From: Apis mellifera
Taxonomy: Eukaryota > Arthropoda > Insecta > Hymenoptera > Apidae
Assembly (NCBI RefSeq): GCF_003254395.2
Contig: NC_037639.1
Span: 4,320,501 to 4,384,500 of the forward strand
Direction: 5' to 3'
DNA: 64,000 bases
Of this stretch, positions 1 to 13,590 are shown piece after piece (position 1 is the stretch's first letter; every line of letters starts with the position of its first letter). Both the position numbers and the translations under genes were made by a program. Under the pieces are notes generated by a model. That model had not been told where the DNA came from, did no database searches, and was given only the letters and a program-made list of their open reading frames with translations.

Positions 1-60
1 GCATGGCCTCCACCATCGCGTCGACGTAGCCGCTGGAGGCGCCGCTTTTTCCAGATACGC
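1..60 (-). other. Possible edge of a GC-rich coding exon (partial)
   Basis: The first ~60 bases are far more GC-rich than the following AT-rich DNA. On the minus strand they read openly as ...GKSGASSGYVDAMVEAM, with G/C at most third codon positions and no stop before the window edge. CTCCAG at about 23-28 (minus) could be a splice acceptor, and its phase would fit the CA| phase of the exon at 13591-13774, but it lacks a polypyrimidine tract. I do not recognise the peptide. It could equally be GC-rich non-coding sequence. Confidence 0.22.
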
Positions 61-634
61 CGATACAAAATAAAAAGAGATAAAACGAACGAAGGGAGGG
101 ATTCGACACACAAGTGTATTCACGTATACACGCACGAGAAGAAACTTTTAAGATAACATTGGTGGGGTTGTATACAAGGCGAGAAGAAGGTTTGATAAGC
201 GTAGATTGAATACAAATTTTTGTAAAAAAAAAAATCGTTCATCGATTTTTATTAAATTCACAGATTATATACAGATGACGGACTGCGATTTTCGTCGAGT
301 TTGAAACCGCGGCGCGACGTAAACGATTCGATTATCGCGCGGCATCGGCAAATATTTGAAGGAGGGGAAAAAAATATGAGATCGAAGAGAATGAAACGGC
401 AACAGATAATAAGTATTTGCCATTGTCAAGCGGTTCGGCACACAGTTTATTTAATACCCGGCCCAGATATTTTTGATTGGATCCCGATGCGAGAGATTAC
501 ATCCGCCCATGCTACAGATTTGTAAACCGTACGATGGAAAATTGAAAGCCGTACTTGTTGTGTGTGCGTATCGAATTACAGATGCGTAAAACGCGATCGC
601 CCTTTCGTTCCCGGGAATTTATCCCGTCGATTCC
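61..634. other. Non-coding stretch
   Basis: AT-rich DNA with several short homopolymers. No ORF with family resemblance, no RNA gene and no convincing splice pair was seen. Probably intronic or intergenic. Confidence 0.5.
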
Positions 635-1195
635 GTGAAATTTAACGCGTACATATTTTGCGCGTGTAAAAAGAGAATGACTCTGCAAGATTCGATCATC
701 AAAATTAGGAAATAAAAATTCTGAGATGGAGAAATAAATAAATGAATATCTCGTTTAATAGGAGATTCGTGAAATTTAACGCGTACATATTTTTCGTGTA
801 TAAAAAGACTCTGCAAGATTCGATGATCAAAATTAGGGTGGAAATAAAAATTCTGAGATAGAGAAATAAATAAATGAATATCTCGTTTAATAGGAGATTT
901 GTGAAATTTAACGCGTACATATTTTTCGTATATGAAAAGAGAATGACTCTGCAAGATTCGATCATCAAAATTAGGAAATAAAAATTCTGAGATGAGAAAT
1001 AAATGAATATCTCATTTAATAGGAGATTCGATATGAAAAGAGAATGACTCTGCAAAATTCGATGATCAAAATTAAGAAATTAGAGTGGAAATAGAGCGTT
1101 CTTTCTTTTTTTTTCTTTGCAGAATATAAAATAAAAATTCTGAGATAGAGAAATAAATAAACTTGAATATCTTATTTAATAGGAGATTCGATGTT
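635..1195. repeat. Tandem repeat, ~133-bp unit, about four copies
   Basis: A unit beginning GTGAAATTTAACGCGTACAT and ending AATAGGAGATTC recurs with starts at 635, 769 and 901. A fourth copy at about 1031 lacks the first ~35 bp and is interrupted by a T-rich insertion near 1100. The last copy ends near 1195. Copies differ by a few substitutions and small indels. Minus-strand ORFs over this block repeat the same peptide and are by-products of the repeat. Confidence 0.9.
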
Positions 1196-4100
1196 GATAA
1201 TTTTCTTTCTTTGGTGAGTAGATAGAATAGAATATTAAGATTAGCTTGCAATTTTTACATGCAATTATTAATAACTTAATTCCACGACGACGTTCCATCA
1301 TTTCTAAGTGCAATACCAAGAGTAGAAGCTTTATTTCCCTTCAATATTTATTTTCGATATGTAACGTTTTCCATTATTATCCGTCTCATCGATTTCCTAT
1401 CGTCGTTAATTATTGGCAAATTCTTTTGCGCGTGTCCAATTTGAAACGCAATAGAAAAAAAATACGAACGTTAAAAAGATACTTTACTTTTCTTCCTTAG
1501 AAAAATCACTTATAAAAATAATAATAACTCAAGGTATTTTATTTCCCAATTAAAAATGACCTTCGTCCGTCAATCCTCTTTGGAATATCTCTCTCCGTCT
1601 CTCTTTCTCCATCTCCTCGTAAATCGTTATTTATTCTTAATATAACGTTATCACGGCCACCGCCATCTTATTGATTTCCCGTCACTCCCGCCGCGGGAGA
1701 ATTCTATCCCCCGGACATTAATAAATCTATCCGTCGAAACGGCATCCTGAAACGTGTGCGGGTCACGGATTGACGCGTCGCGTCGCGACGCGACGATCGC
1801 TCGGACCGTGAAGGAGGAGGGATGCTGCCCTCGCGGGACGATCAATCACTCGGCATTCTTCTCCCTTTCTTCCGTTCCCTTCCCCTCTCTCTATGGAAAT
1901 CGTTTCTTCCTTCGAAACGTGATCGTTTCGCCGCCACTTTTATTTCTCGAGATTCGAAAGAATCGAGTTCTTTCATAAAGAAGCTACCCTTGATCGACTG
2001 TTTCCACGAATTACTATTCGTAAGATAATAGATTATTTGTCATGAGATTTTATTTTATCTCGTCGTATTCGTATTTCAAAAGGAAGAGTGTGTAAACGTC
2101 GTTTTAAGGGGAAGAAAAAAAAGAAAGTGAATAATGGTAGAAATGAAATTTTCAAAATGTATTCCTTTCAATGCAATTTCTGATTAATGCAAACGGGCGC
2201 AATAATAAATCCATTTTCTGCCTTCTGTATCCTCGAAAGTGTTACTGCTGCATGATTTATGCGATGTTTTGTATATTTGCGCTTACGTTCAATGGTACGT
2301 GTCGGGATACAACGCTTTACAAATATCCTGATGGCTGTTGCTCTCGAATATCAAGAATAAACGATAATTTTAATGGATGTTTCTGTTATCGTTTCAAAGT
2401 ATCTTTATACTTAAACGGCAATCCACCGATTTCTTGTTTACCGTTTATTTTTCTCCCCGCTGTTATCTTTGACAAATTGCAATACAAAGTACTCCTTTCT
2501 TCCTTTCTTTTCATTAAACACTTTTGCTTTTTTTTACACGCGAATCCGATATTTTCCATCTAGAATTATTATAAAACGTATTCAAATTACAACAAATATA
2601 ATTAATTATTTAATGCAGGAATAAATTCGAGCGAAAAAAAAAAATCTTTTAAATCCTCCACGCGTACGATCTCTATTTACTTCAAGACCCATCGCAATTT
2701 CTACATAAGATTATCAATTATCAATATTCTCTTGAACAAAATAAAAACAGATTCGTTACACGATCTTAATTAGTTGATCTCAACGAGAGTATTAAAGAAC
2801 GAATACGAACAATGTGGAGGAACAATGTGGGATCCGGATACACATCCCGCGTAAATCTATACAGCTTTGCGTACAACAGTTGGTTGAGCCACAACTTTGT
2901 CGGACAAACGAGGATGATAAGCTTAATTAAGCTTATCGTGCGCGTATACACGTATATGCTAATGCTCGAGGAAAAAAAAATTATTACGATCCTCCACCCG
3001 ATGGAGTTTAATAAATATTTTTTACTTTTGCGAATGGAACAATGAGCGACGATTCGAATCCCCCTCCCTGTTAATTATAATAATCGGTATCGGGAAAAGA
3101 ATTAGATTTTTACCTTTTGTGCCGGTTATGTCGGTCAAGAATTATCAGAGGTGAAAACGAATCGAATCGATACTTTATATATACTGGAACTGGCCATTGT
3201 ACGATAGCTTTGCGATTTAAACGATTAATAAAAGGGGGCAACCAGTTTCCACGTGAAAATTTGATCGAGAAATTTAGTTTGATCATCGGCTCGAATAATA
3301 TCTTGGAATTATTCGATTTTCGATCGAAGATATGAAAGCGTGTTCTTTCTTCATATAAGAAAGGAATAATAATAAAGAGACGATAAGTAGTTTCTTTTTT
3401 ATTAAACGTGATAAGCTTGATATTTAAAAATTTAAAAGATTATTGGAAAAAATGATATATCGTTCTCCCTTTTTTTAAAGCAAAAATTAACAAATTTTTA
3501 AATCGATTCGTTGTCGATAAATAATAAAACTCTCTGCATATATTTCGAAATATATCCCAATAAAAGTAATTGTTGATTCTATACGCTCGAAAAATATCGC
3601 CTCCCTCGATTTACAAAAAATACGTACATTTTAAATATACGAATGAAAAATTTTCTTTTTATAGATAAACAAATATTTAATCCCACGGGCGATAATTCAT
3701 CGAACCATTCATTGAATGGAGAAAAGGAGCCGAAAAGGTACGAAATAATATCTCGACGAGAGTAATAATACGCACAGCGTATTATCTCCGTATAGATGAA
3801 AGCGGTAAAAAACTGTTAGCAAGATTGCAGCAGGAAGCTTTAATAAAAGCCCTAAAAGCTTTTAATAAAAGCCGGTACACACTTTCGTTTCACCTAAGAC
3901 TATAGTTGGGCCGCGAAATGCCATTACTTAGGCACGATTAAATCCAACTACCACGCTTCAACGATACTCTAAATCAGCTCTAGCGACGATCATTCTAACG
4001 AAATCTTTTGTTAACCGGATCGAGAAGGGGAAAATCTCCATCGTTTCATCCTCCTCTGCTGAATTTTTATCTATAAATATTCTATTATATCCTACAATTT

Positions 4101-5714
4101 AATTATAAAATATATACATACATACTTTCGCATATTTCATATAGATTCGATTTACAGAAAAAAAAAAAAAGAATTTCTTCGAAAAAGAGAAAAAATCTAG
4201 TCGAAGGGAAGGGAGGAAAAAAAGAGAGCATCGATCGATAAAGTATCGGCAAAAGACTTCGGCGGAAACCTTGGAAGCGCTTGAGCAAATTCCGAATTGA
4301 TTATCGATAAACGATTCGATTAATTTGATAATTACGCGCGTAATCCGTTTCGAGGAGGGTTTATGATAGGGTGTGCAGGCTACGTCCTCGTTCGAAGTGG
4401 ATTTGCAGGCGTGCGACAAACTTCTGGTTAAATCGGTTTCTGATGCAGCAGAGAGAGAGAGAGAGATCTTAGATAGCGAAAGATTAACTGGTAAATAGAA
4501 ATACGGGTGGAAAACGGGCGACCATCGATCAATCGTTACCCGATTCCCTTTTTCGAGCACAATGGACACGCCAAGAATTCAACGTTCCTCTCGGGAATTT
4601 AAATATCGACAATCGATGTTTAATTACACAACGTTCATCCCTCCTACCCCTAATTAACGTCCGATTATAATTTCAATCGCGCACTCCGATCTATTATCGC
4701 GGAAGGGGCCAAGATTCAAAGAATTTCATTATACCCTCGGTTGTCTATTTTTCACGGGTTTCGCGGCGCGCTCTTCAATTCCGATCCGATTACGGGAAAC
4801 GAACGAATGGATGGATCTTTTTCTCGAGAGCGTTCAAACGCCATGTTTGTCCAATTACGTTGGAGAATGGAATTTTTGTATCTTTAATTTTCCTTCCTTC
4901 TTCTTCTAATTTTCGTTTAAGACTCGATTAATGTAACAAGATGAGAAGGTAATTTCTGTAAATTAAGAAATCATCCTTGACAATGTTGGACTTACTCTGG
5001 AGTAAGCCTGTTTAATTAATAAGATTAATTAAACTTTAATAATCTTAACCGCAGTTTCTTTAAGATCAATTTCCTCGAAAATCTCTTTGAATTTTATCGA
5101 AACAGAAGATTTTGCAATTGTTCGTTTCTCAATTTTCTCTATCTTCTCAGAATAAAAACCGAGTCGTAATAAAAATCCCGCCCCAATTTAAAAACTAATC
5201 TCGAAAGAAGAGAAAGAAACACACGATCCTCCTCAGAATTAACCCATCTCCCGGGCTGATAATTGTAAAAATCTCGCGCGTGTCCACGTTGTAACTGAAT
5301 TTCAACTATAAATAAACACCTGGGAGAGAGGGAGAGGGGGACACGGCTCGCTGCACACAAGAACAGTTAATGGAAAACGGGACTACCTGTCCCGTATGCA
5401 CGAATTGCACCTGGAAATAAGCGCACCTGTATACAAAATTCGTTCTGAGCCCGACTTTACTCATTTTAAAATACCAAGCAGGAGAAAAAATTGGATAACG
5501 AAGTGTGGGTGATAATTTCGCGTTGCCATCCTCGATACACTTGCTAACGAGTGTGTATTCGTGCCAGATATGTGTGTGTTGATACACAGATCCTCGTGGA
5601 AAATGATTTATCGAGAGGGCGCGTTCTTTGTACGTTTCTGGGGGTGATTTAATGAAGCGCGCTTATTAAAACGGTGGATGAAGCTATTGACTCGGGATGG
5701 AAGAAATGGAAAGG
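1196..5714. other. Non-coding stretch with no recognisable gene
   Basis: The longest ORFs here (2171-2563 plus, 4099-4569 minus) are Phe/Ile/Lys-rich and show no family motif. A short direct repeat (AAGCTTTAATAAAAGCC and a variant) lies at about 3836-3873, and an (AG)n tract at about 4449-4465. A 22-bp palindrome at 2916-2937 is listed separately. Likely intron or intergenic DNA. Confidence 0.5.
2916..2937. repeat. 22-bp perfect palindrome
   Basis: The half-site GATAAGCTTAA is followed immediately by its exact reverse complement, giving a spacer-less 22-bp palindrome with a TTAATTAA centre and two HindIII-type AAGCTT sites. It could be a cruciform-forming or homodimer-binding site, or chance in AT-rich DNA. 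Confidence 0.8.
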
Positions 5715-6054
5715 GATTAAGGACGATAAATATTGATTTTTGATAATAAATGCGAATGTATAATATTCGTGTGTACAAAAGTTGGAAAATTTTACGAGAT
5801 CGATCAGGGTGAGATGGAAAATTCCTGAACGAAGGGGTAATTTTTTTTAAGAAAATTATAGAAATTTTTCAGAAAAATTCTGAAAATTTCAGAGATTAAG
5901 GACGATAAATATTGATTTTTGATAATAAATGCGAATGTATAATATTCGTGTGTACAAAAGTTGGAAAATTTTACGAGATCGATTAGGATGAGATGGAAAA
6001 TTCCTGAACAAAGGGGTAATTTTTTTTAAGAAAATTATAGAAATTTTTCAGAAA
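5715..6054. repeat. Tandem duplication, ~179-bp unit, two copies
   Basis: Copy 1 begins GATTAAGGACGATAAATATT at 5715. Copy 2 begins with the same bases at 5894 and runs to about 6054. Identity is very high over ~160 bp with only a few substitutions, so the duplication is recent. The end of copy 1 carries an extra imperfect inverted segment (CAGAAAAATTCTGAAAATTTC). Confidence 0.9.
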
Positions 6055-9000
6055 ATGGAGGATAGATTATTCTCTTTCCCTATAAATTTCGAAGAAGAGA
6101 AATAATTGTGCAAAGATTGTTAAAAATCGAAAAGGAAGATTTATATTCGATAACAATAAATATATATATATACATATATTGTGCGGAAATTTCATTGGAT
6201 CATCGAATAAGAAGATGGAACCGGGGAGAAAGATAACATTTGATTACTGCGGTTGATTGCGTTAATGTAGAGCTATTGTCGGTTCGAAGACAGTTCCGTT
6301 AGTTTCACGATAGTTTGACTGCTCGGCGAACATGCATTAATAACGCGGTTGAATTTACATTGATGAATGTATCAATGATTAACGGCCGTATCACCGTCAC
6401 AAATTTCCAACGTCGAACAAATATAATGCCTGTCGTGAATCCAAACTATATATCCCATATCTCTCGCCAAACTTTGCTCAAAGTTCAAAAGCGCGCAAGA
6501 TTATAAACCCGGATTAATCTTGAAAACTTGAGCTCAAAAACTTCTATTATTATAATATACAAAAACCGAGTAATTTAAAAGGAGAGAAGAATTCCAATTA
6601 CGTACGCGACTATAAAAAAAAATCTCGATCATTTATTTCCCAATGATTTCGACGAAATATTGCTCGAAAATTTTTTCGAAAATCTCGATTCCAAATACGA
6701 ATGGAATTCAGACGCGTTCAAATTACGCTCAACGTAATTCGTATTCGACGGTAAAGCGAAATTTCGACAAACATTCCCCCCTCGTGAAAAATCGTGAAAA
6801 TTCGACGCGAAATAACAAATTTTCCGCAACATTCCATCCGATCGATCGATCATTCGAAAATCACGGGGATGCTCGATCGAAGATGTCTGGCGGATAATTG
6901 AGAGAGAGACAAAGGCAGGTGTAACGGAGGCATATTCGAGCGACCGTTCGACGACGCGCTCAGCTTAACAAAGTTCTTCTTCTCGTAACGAGCTTACTCT
7001 TGGCAAAAGCCAGCCAAGTGTACGGCTTCCGCAACGGCTAACCTACATACCGTCATATTATTGCATCCGATACAACAACGCGCGGATCCCGCAATCTTAT
7101 GCGCGACTCCACTCGCAAAATCTAAATCGACGCGTAAATTGAAATTCCCGCGACAATTTAACCGAACGGTTAACTTTAACCAACGATGCGCCATCTGGCA
7201 GTATGAAGAGGTAAATCGTAAATCGTGTGTGTAAGAGAGTTAATTTTAATTTTTTTTTTTTAGCTTTGATCTGTTGGATCGAATAATTTGTCAATGAATT
7301 TCGAGTTTGCACTTGTATTTGGATTCTTTTTCAAAGGTTCGTTTCGTATGTGATTAAGAGGATATTTTTCTAAATCTGTAATATTGATCTTAATTGATAT
7401 TAAGATCGAGTATATTTGTTTTTGAAAAGGTGACTCGATTTAAAAAGGCAATATAATTAATACTTTTTTGTTTCTTCTTTTTATAGGTTTATAAAAATAT
7501 TTGGTGAAAAATAATAGAACAAATAAAATGCAAATTCAGATTCAGAGCTTCCAGCCATTCTGTCTCGCGATGGCAATTAAATATATTTTCACGAAATATA
7601 TATATATTTATACATGAATCTTTATATATTCAATATTTTTTGTTTCTAGTTCAAATTTTTAAAAATGCACCTCTCGCTTAATTGCCATAAAACGTGGGAT
7701 TATAAACAAGGAAACAACAAGCAAAAAGAACTTTTTAAAATTCGTGTGAAAACGTTAATCCATATGGGAGAAAGCAATTGTTGTCGATAGGAGCAAAGAT
7801 AAGTAAAAATATTTCAATTCCAGATACTATATATTATATCTAATTGATAACACCCACAGCCGATGTAAATACTTTCTACGCTATTAACCTGGAAATATTT
7901 AAGAAATCTAGGTCGGCAATATGCAATACAGCATACTGATAAAGGCGAGGAAGTCGTATATATCGTAAAAACTTATTTTCCATACGCGCAACTTTCGAAA
8001 CGTATATAATACTTACACGATATAAAGAAAACATATAAAAAAGTGCAATAACAATTCTATTATGAAACTTCAAATCTCGCGTGCATTTCAAGAAAAGGAA
8101 AACTTGACCGTTCTTCTAAGACGAAAAAAATAAAACAAACTATTTAACTTTCGTCTCGAATCGTTCTCACGGAAAATGTTTAAGAATTTTATTCGACATC
8201 GAAACAAAAAATAAATTTCCTCGCGAAAATTAAATCCCATCTGATCCCTGAAGTATGCAACTCCCAGAACAAGAATAATAGGAAAAATTCGTAAAAAAGA
8301 AATTGAAATTAAAAATTGAACAAGATCGATACAAAATTCTATTTCTATAATATTCTCGAAAACAGAGAGAAAATAAACTCAAGTTACGACGGATAGTAAC
8401 CCAAACGTATTTCCATAATATTGTACACAATTGGGGAAAAGCAAGCGGAGAGCACGGAGCGGGCGATCGCATGCCGTAGATTTGTACACGGCCGTCCAAT
8501 TTCATCCGAGCTAGAGTTGGCTAACTACGTACGTATCCCGCCCCGTCCCCGCCGTAATTGAATACTCAATAGGATTTACCAAAGCGGACCAACGCGGTCG
8601 CCGCGCCGATCGACACGACACACGCCAATATTTGATCCGTGTCAAAAGCTTCGAGGCAGATTCGCCACCCACGGATTTCGAAGGGTCGTTAAACTCGGCG
8701 AGCAACCCTCCCTCTCGCTTTGTATTCTTCTTTCCCCTTATGTTCCTCCCCCCTTCCATTGTCTTCGACTTTCCGCTGGATTTTTCTCTCTCTCTCTCTC
8801 TGTTTAACCATTTTCCTCGTATCGGATGGAGTTCGTGGGTTGCTTTTGTTCGCGGGTTAGGTTAATTGCGCGGCAGTGTTCCTTTCTCAGAGGTGGAAAA
8901 TTTATTGTTATATGGGTTTTTTTTTTTTCGAATGTAATATTTGTAATCTTTGTTATTATGGAATAATAACAGGGAATGGGATATTTTTCACGAAATTGGA

Positions 9001-12000
9001 TGTAATGATTTATATAATGTAGAATTGTAAAATTAGAGAATTAGTATTGGGAAACGGTTTCGAATCGATGACAATTCGAAATGGGATTAAAACGATCGAG
9101 GAATCTCTGACGAGAGCGTTTCGACGAATTTAATTTGCAAGGAAATGGGAACTAATTATCGAGAATTATTTACCTTTAAAAAGGTGATATTTATAGATAT
9201 TTGTAATGGAGTTATTACGAATTGTATAAAATATTTTTTTCTTTTTTAGATTTCGATTAAAACGAACGTATGAAAAAATATGTAATCGAAACAGTATTGA
9301 TCTTTTTTTCAATTATATACGCGGAAAAAGTAGTATTCGTTTCGTTTCAATTTATTCCGATATTCCTTTTTTTTTTGTTGTTGTTATTGTAAATCTCGCC
9401 TAAAATATTTGTATCGATTTTTATTTTGAATATTCGTGCGTGTAAAATTATAAAAATAAAATTAATATTTTTATTTCAGCTCGCCTCCACTGTCAACCGA
9501 GCAAAACCGTAAAATCAGAAATTCCCTTAATAAAATTTCGAATGAAAAAAATTTCTACTAAACAATTTCAATAGTTCGATAGAAACATTGAAATATAATT
9601 TCTCGATTTCTATTCAACCGATTTAAATACGGTAACCCGGTTCAAATTGAATTTTGACGCACAAAAAAAAAAAGAAAAAAACATCCCAAGAGCTTAATTT
9701 CGCGTTATATAAAGCGGTATACCGCCAATAAGAGGAGAAACGATTCGCTCTTCAAACGGTTCAAAGTCGTGATTAAAAAATGATATACACTTTTCACGCG
9801 TGTATATAATCCCTCGGATTATCTCTTCCCCCTCGATTCAAATCAATCGTCTAAAGCGAAAATTTTAGGGAGGGGAGTTTTATCCGTTCCTTTAAAAGCC
9901 TCGAAATACCGTGATTAAACCTAATTGGATTATTCGTTATTCAGAACGATTGCACGCCGATTAAAGCGCACAATAGAAGTATATTTGTTTCGCTGCCCTG
10001 TTCGAACCGAATCACTCCTCCTCCAGTAACGCGATCTTCTAACTGTTCCAGCCAACCGGTGTAATTACCAACCGGCCTCTTTCTCCTTCCAAACGCGTGT
10101 CGAATACACGGGGTGAGAGCCGTTATTGTTTTGTCTTCGATTGCCTGAGACCGAACGAGGGCAACGATCGTCCATCGATTTTTTAAAAACCATAATCCCG
10201 AAGAAATATCGAAGAGATTCCAAGAAATTTGTAGGAAATTATATCACGCTGGGAAAGGAACTTGTTAAATATTTAATGGGCTATCGACGTGCGGTTTCCT
10301 GGTTGATGGAAATTTTGGAAAAGCTCCATAATAGTTCGAAGAATCGACAAGGCATAAATCCTGATTTTAACGAAAAGTTTCCTCCCTTAGATCCTTTCTC
10401 TCCCATCATCCGAGGTTATCTTAAACATCGACACTTGCACGGCCAAATCCACAGGTGCGGTCGAAAGGGTGCTCACGTCGCGCGGAAATGCCTTTGAATC
10501 GATGGAACACGGCCGACCTCGACGATGAAATCGTGACACGTGTACCGGGTGTACGGAGATTTCAAGAATGGATGTGTGTAAATGGTTATCGGATCATTTG
10601 GTATAAAGTTTAAGAAGTGAGAAAATATTCCATGAGATAAGAAATAAATTCGTGATGGAGAAAAGAAAAAAAGGAAACCGATCGTATTAAAACTGTGTGG
10701 ATTTGAGTTAACTTGGACTTCTTCCACAGCTTAGATATTTATATAAATATATTATATAAATTATATAAATTATATAAATAATATATATGTGATAATATAT
10801 ATAAATAATTATATAAATATATAATATATTATATAAATTTATAAATTTATTTATTTAGATAAATTTGCAAAAACTTTTCTATAATTTAAAGTAAAGGAGA
10901 GGAGGAGGTGAGATGAGAAGTAGAGGATAAAGAAAGAAATAGAGGAAGCGGAATGCCATTCGACTCCATCTTCGTTATAAATTTCTCCCTTATCTTCACC
11001 AACCTCCTTCAAACTTCGACCTTAACCTTTCAGAACACCCAGTATGCACGATTCCTCCTCTCATCCTGTCTTGTCCCTTTTCTCACCCTACCTTTTCCTC
11101 TCCCTCCCTTCCCCAAGTAGCTGTTCAAGGTAAAACATAGTCGTTCCCGATTCTCACAGGGCGACAACCTTCGCTTCCATGTACACGGATCGTTTCATTC
11201 CATAGCGCCATAGCGTTTTCTATCAGTCGGTCGCCACTCTTCTCCCAGGTTTCTTTATCTCACCGGGGAGGAAATTAAATTTCCCGTGTGAAAAGAATCG
11301 CGTGAAAAGAAGAGAAGGAATTCTGGAATCGGTTTCTCGAACGAGAGGACTAGAACTAGCTTTTTTCTTTTTTTTTTTCTCGAATTGCCGCCGTTATTGT
11401 TTCCGATAAGCAAGCGTGCAAACATTCCCCCCCGTTAAAACGTTAACTGTGGAAAATTAACTGTGGAAAAGGGGGGAATTTTTATCGATAAATGGTTATG
11501 GTATAACAGTGGTGATAGTTGAACTTGTACACGGTGGAAGCTTGTTAATTGCTTGCGATGGATTTTGCAAAAGGAAGAAGAAGGGAGAGCGGGCAAAAAT
11601 CGAGATGCGACGAAGGAAGTGATTAATTATATTATTCTGTCTTCGTAATATTTTCTTATATCCTTAAAAAGTTGTAGAAGTGAGAATCAATGCCGTGAGA
11701 GTAATTTAAAAACAATGACGTTCCGTTCAATATTAATTGCTGAAATCAGGTTTGTGAAAATAATGTATGCAATGAATGTTATACAAAATGTAAACGAAAT
11801 AATACAGAATTCGATTCATTGATTCGTTTATGAACCAAATATTCGTAATGGAAGAATATCTACACGCATCAACCATTATACGGATTATACAGATTAGAAG
11901 ATGGTGCTAAAAGGAAGAAAAAGTAATAAAAAAAAAAGCCAATTCCTTATAAAAGAGACAAAACTTTCTTAAAAAAAAAAAACCAACACCTCCCAAGAAT

Positions 12001-13590
12001 TGTTAGAAAAATCTTTTACTCTTTTTTTCTAACTCGTTCGAAATAAAATCTTTTCCCTTCCACAAAAATCGAAGAGGATCGAATCGAATCTTTCCCTTCG
12101 AAACGTGCCTTATTGTTCCCCCACAATCTGTCATAGTAATGAAGCGGAACGAACCTCGAATCCGGAAGCCGTCCTTTCCTTCGTCCACCGGAAACGCGGT
12201 CGTTAATTCGTCGAGATTAATTTTAGCGCGGAAGGCGTGAAACTTTTATTCGGAGGTGGTCTTTTTTCTTTTTTTACTTTTAAAAGGGGACGCCTTTTAG
12301 CCGAGATGCATTTGCTCGATTGGCAAGTGTATTCTGCGGGATGAAAGCGCGTCGAGAAAGAGAGAGAGGAGGAAAAGGAGGGAAATCGATTCTGGATGGA
12401 GAGAGAGCAAATTGGTAACGCGCGATTATTTCGAGCATCGGCGGGTTAATGACGTGAAATAAATGCGCGGAGCGTGGTTGCGTAAAATGCACACACATCT
12501 CGCCCCTTGATGGCTCTTGATCGATTAATTTGATTAATCTTAATTTAATATCCACGCGTATATGTGTGTATATAGATATATATATACTAAAACGCGTGTC
12601 AATTTAATAATTCGATACATCTATATAAAATAGCATGGCGGCCTTCGTTTCATTAAATTCCCGTGCGCAAAGGCGGCCGATGAACCGAATTAAGCGATAC
12701 ATTATCATTAATGCGACGATAAAAATGCACGAAATAACTTTTGCACCCTTTTATCCCCGCGCTTATAATCGTCTATATTCCTCTTTTTAATAATGCATCC
12801 GGTGAAATCGAATGAATTCGATTTGTGTAAAAATGAACGCAGGTTTTTGCCCTGCGTTCGAAAGATCTCGAAATTAAAGCGGCGAATTAGAAATCTGACA
12901 GATTGTTGATCGGTTTCCATTTTTGAATAGAGGGATCGAGAATAGAAAATTAGAATTATTTTCTGAAAATCTAAATTTCATTAGAACCATTTATCGTGAA
13001 GAAGAAATAACAAAGTGTACAACAGGGAATTAACAGTAATATTAAGAAAGACAAAAGTTATTTAATAACTCTTGCAATGATAATGAAAATAAATCTACGA
13101 TCTCAATGATTTTTCCAATTCGTTTCGAAATAGAGATTAAAAATATAGAGTTCGGTTTTCACCTGAAAATAATTTCACCGATGTAACAAATACATAGTCA
13201 TTACAAAGAGCGCAAAATAACTTGTCAGAAAGATAAAGAAATTAATTTCACGCGTATATCGAATCCATTAACCGATGCAGATAAAGCGAACAATTTCTCA
13301 AATTGAATTATTTCAAATGATTTTTCGAAATATTTTTACGCATAAATAAAACTCAACATAATTCAACCCCGTATAAAGAACCCTGTGTAAATTTTTCAAT
13401 TTTCACGCAGATATCGATAATCTCAAATTACGAAAAAAATTAATAAAATATTCATAATTAAAAAAAAATGAAACAAATAATAAACAACTCAAACTCCCTT
13501 TACGTTAAAAAATTGAAGAGACTTTTTTAAGCACGATAAATGGTTCTAATTTCTGAATTAAGAAATCAATTATGCTAGTGTGAATATTAC
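6055..13590. other. Non-coding stretch with no recognisable gene
   Basis: Mixed AT-rich and TCGA-rich DNA. ORFs up to 123 codons (10126-10497 plus) show no domain or splice context. Simple sequence includes an AT-rich run at 10738-10860. Two AACTGTGGAAAA direct repeats lie at about 11445-11471, and GGAAATT-A-AATTTCC occurs at 11270-11284. Probably intron of the gene that owns the exon at 13591-13774. Confidence 0.45.

Noticed and set aside
619..1055. Two overlapping minus-strand ORFs (111 and 116 aa) with repeated peptide
   Set aside because: They are translations of the 133-bp tandem repeat; the repeats shift frame between copies and no gene context exists.
3046..3066. TTCGAATCC resembling a tRNA B box
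   Set aside because: No A box at the right distance and no acceptor or anticodon stem pairing; not a tRNA gene.
4099..4569. 156-aa minus-strand ORF
   Set aside because: Phe/Ser-rich, ends in a poly-Phe/Lys tract from homopolymers; no domain seen.
8511..8900. GGTTAGGTTAA and similar TTAGG words as telomere-type repeat
   Set aside because: Only isolated copies of the insect telomere unit; no tandem array.
9460..9520. Possible plus-strand acceptor TTTTTATTTCAG followed by GC-richer sequence
   Set aside because: The frame stops within about ten codons and no donor or partner exon is evident.
10126..10497. 123-aa plus-strand ORF
   Set aside because: No conserved motif, no splice partners and no family resemblance; length is compatible with chance in this composition.
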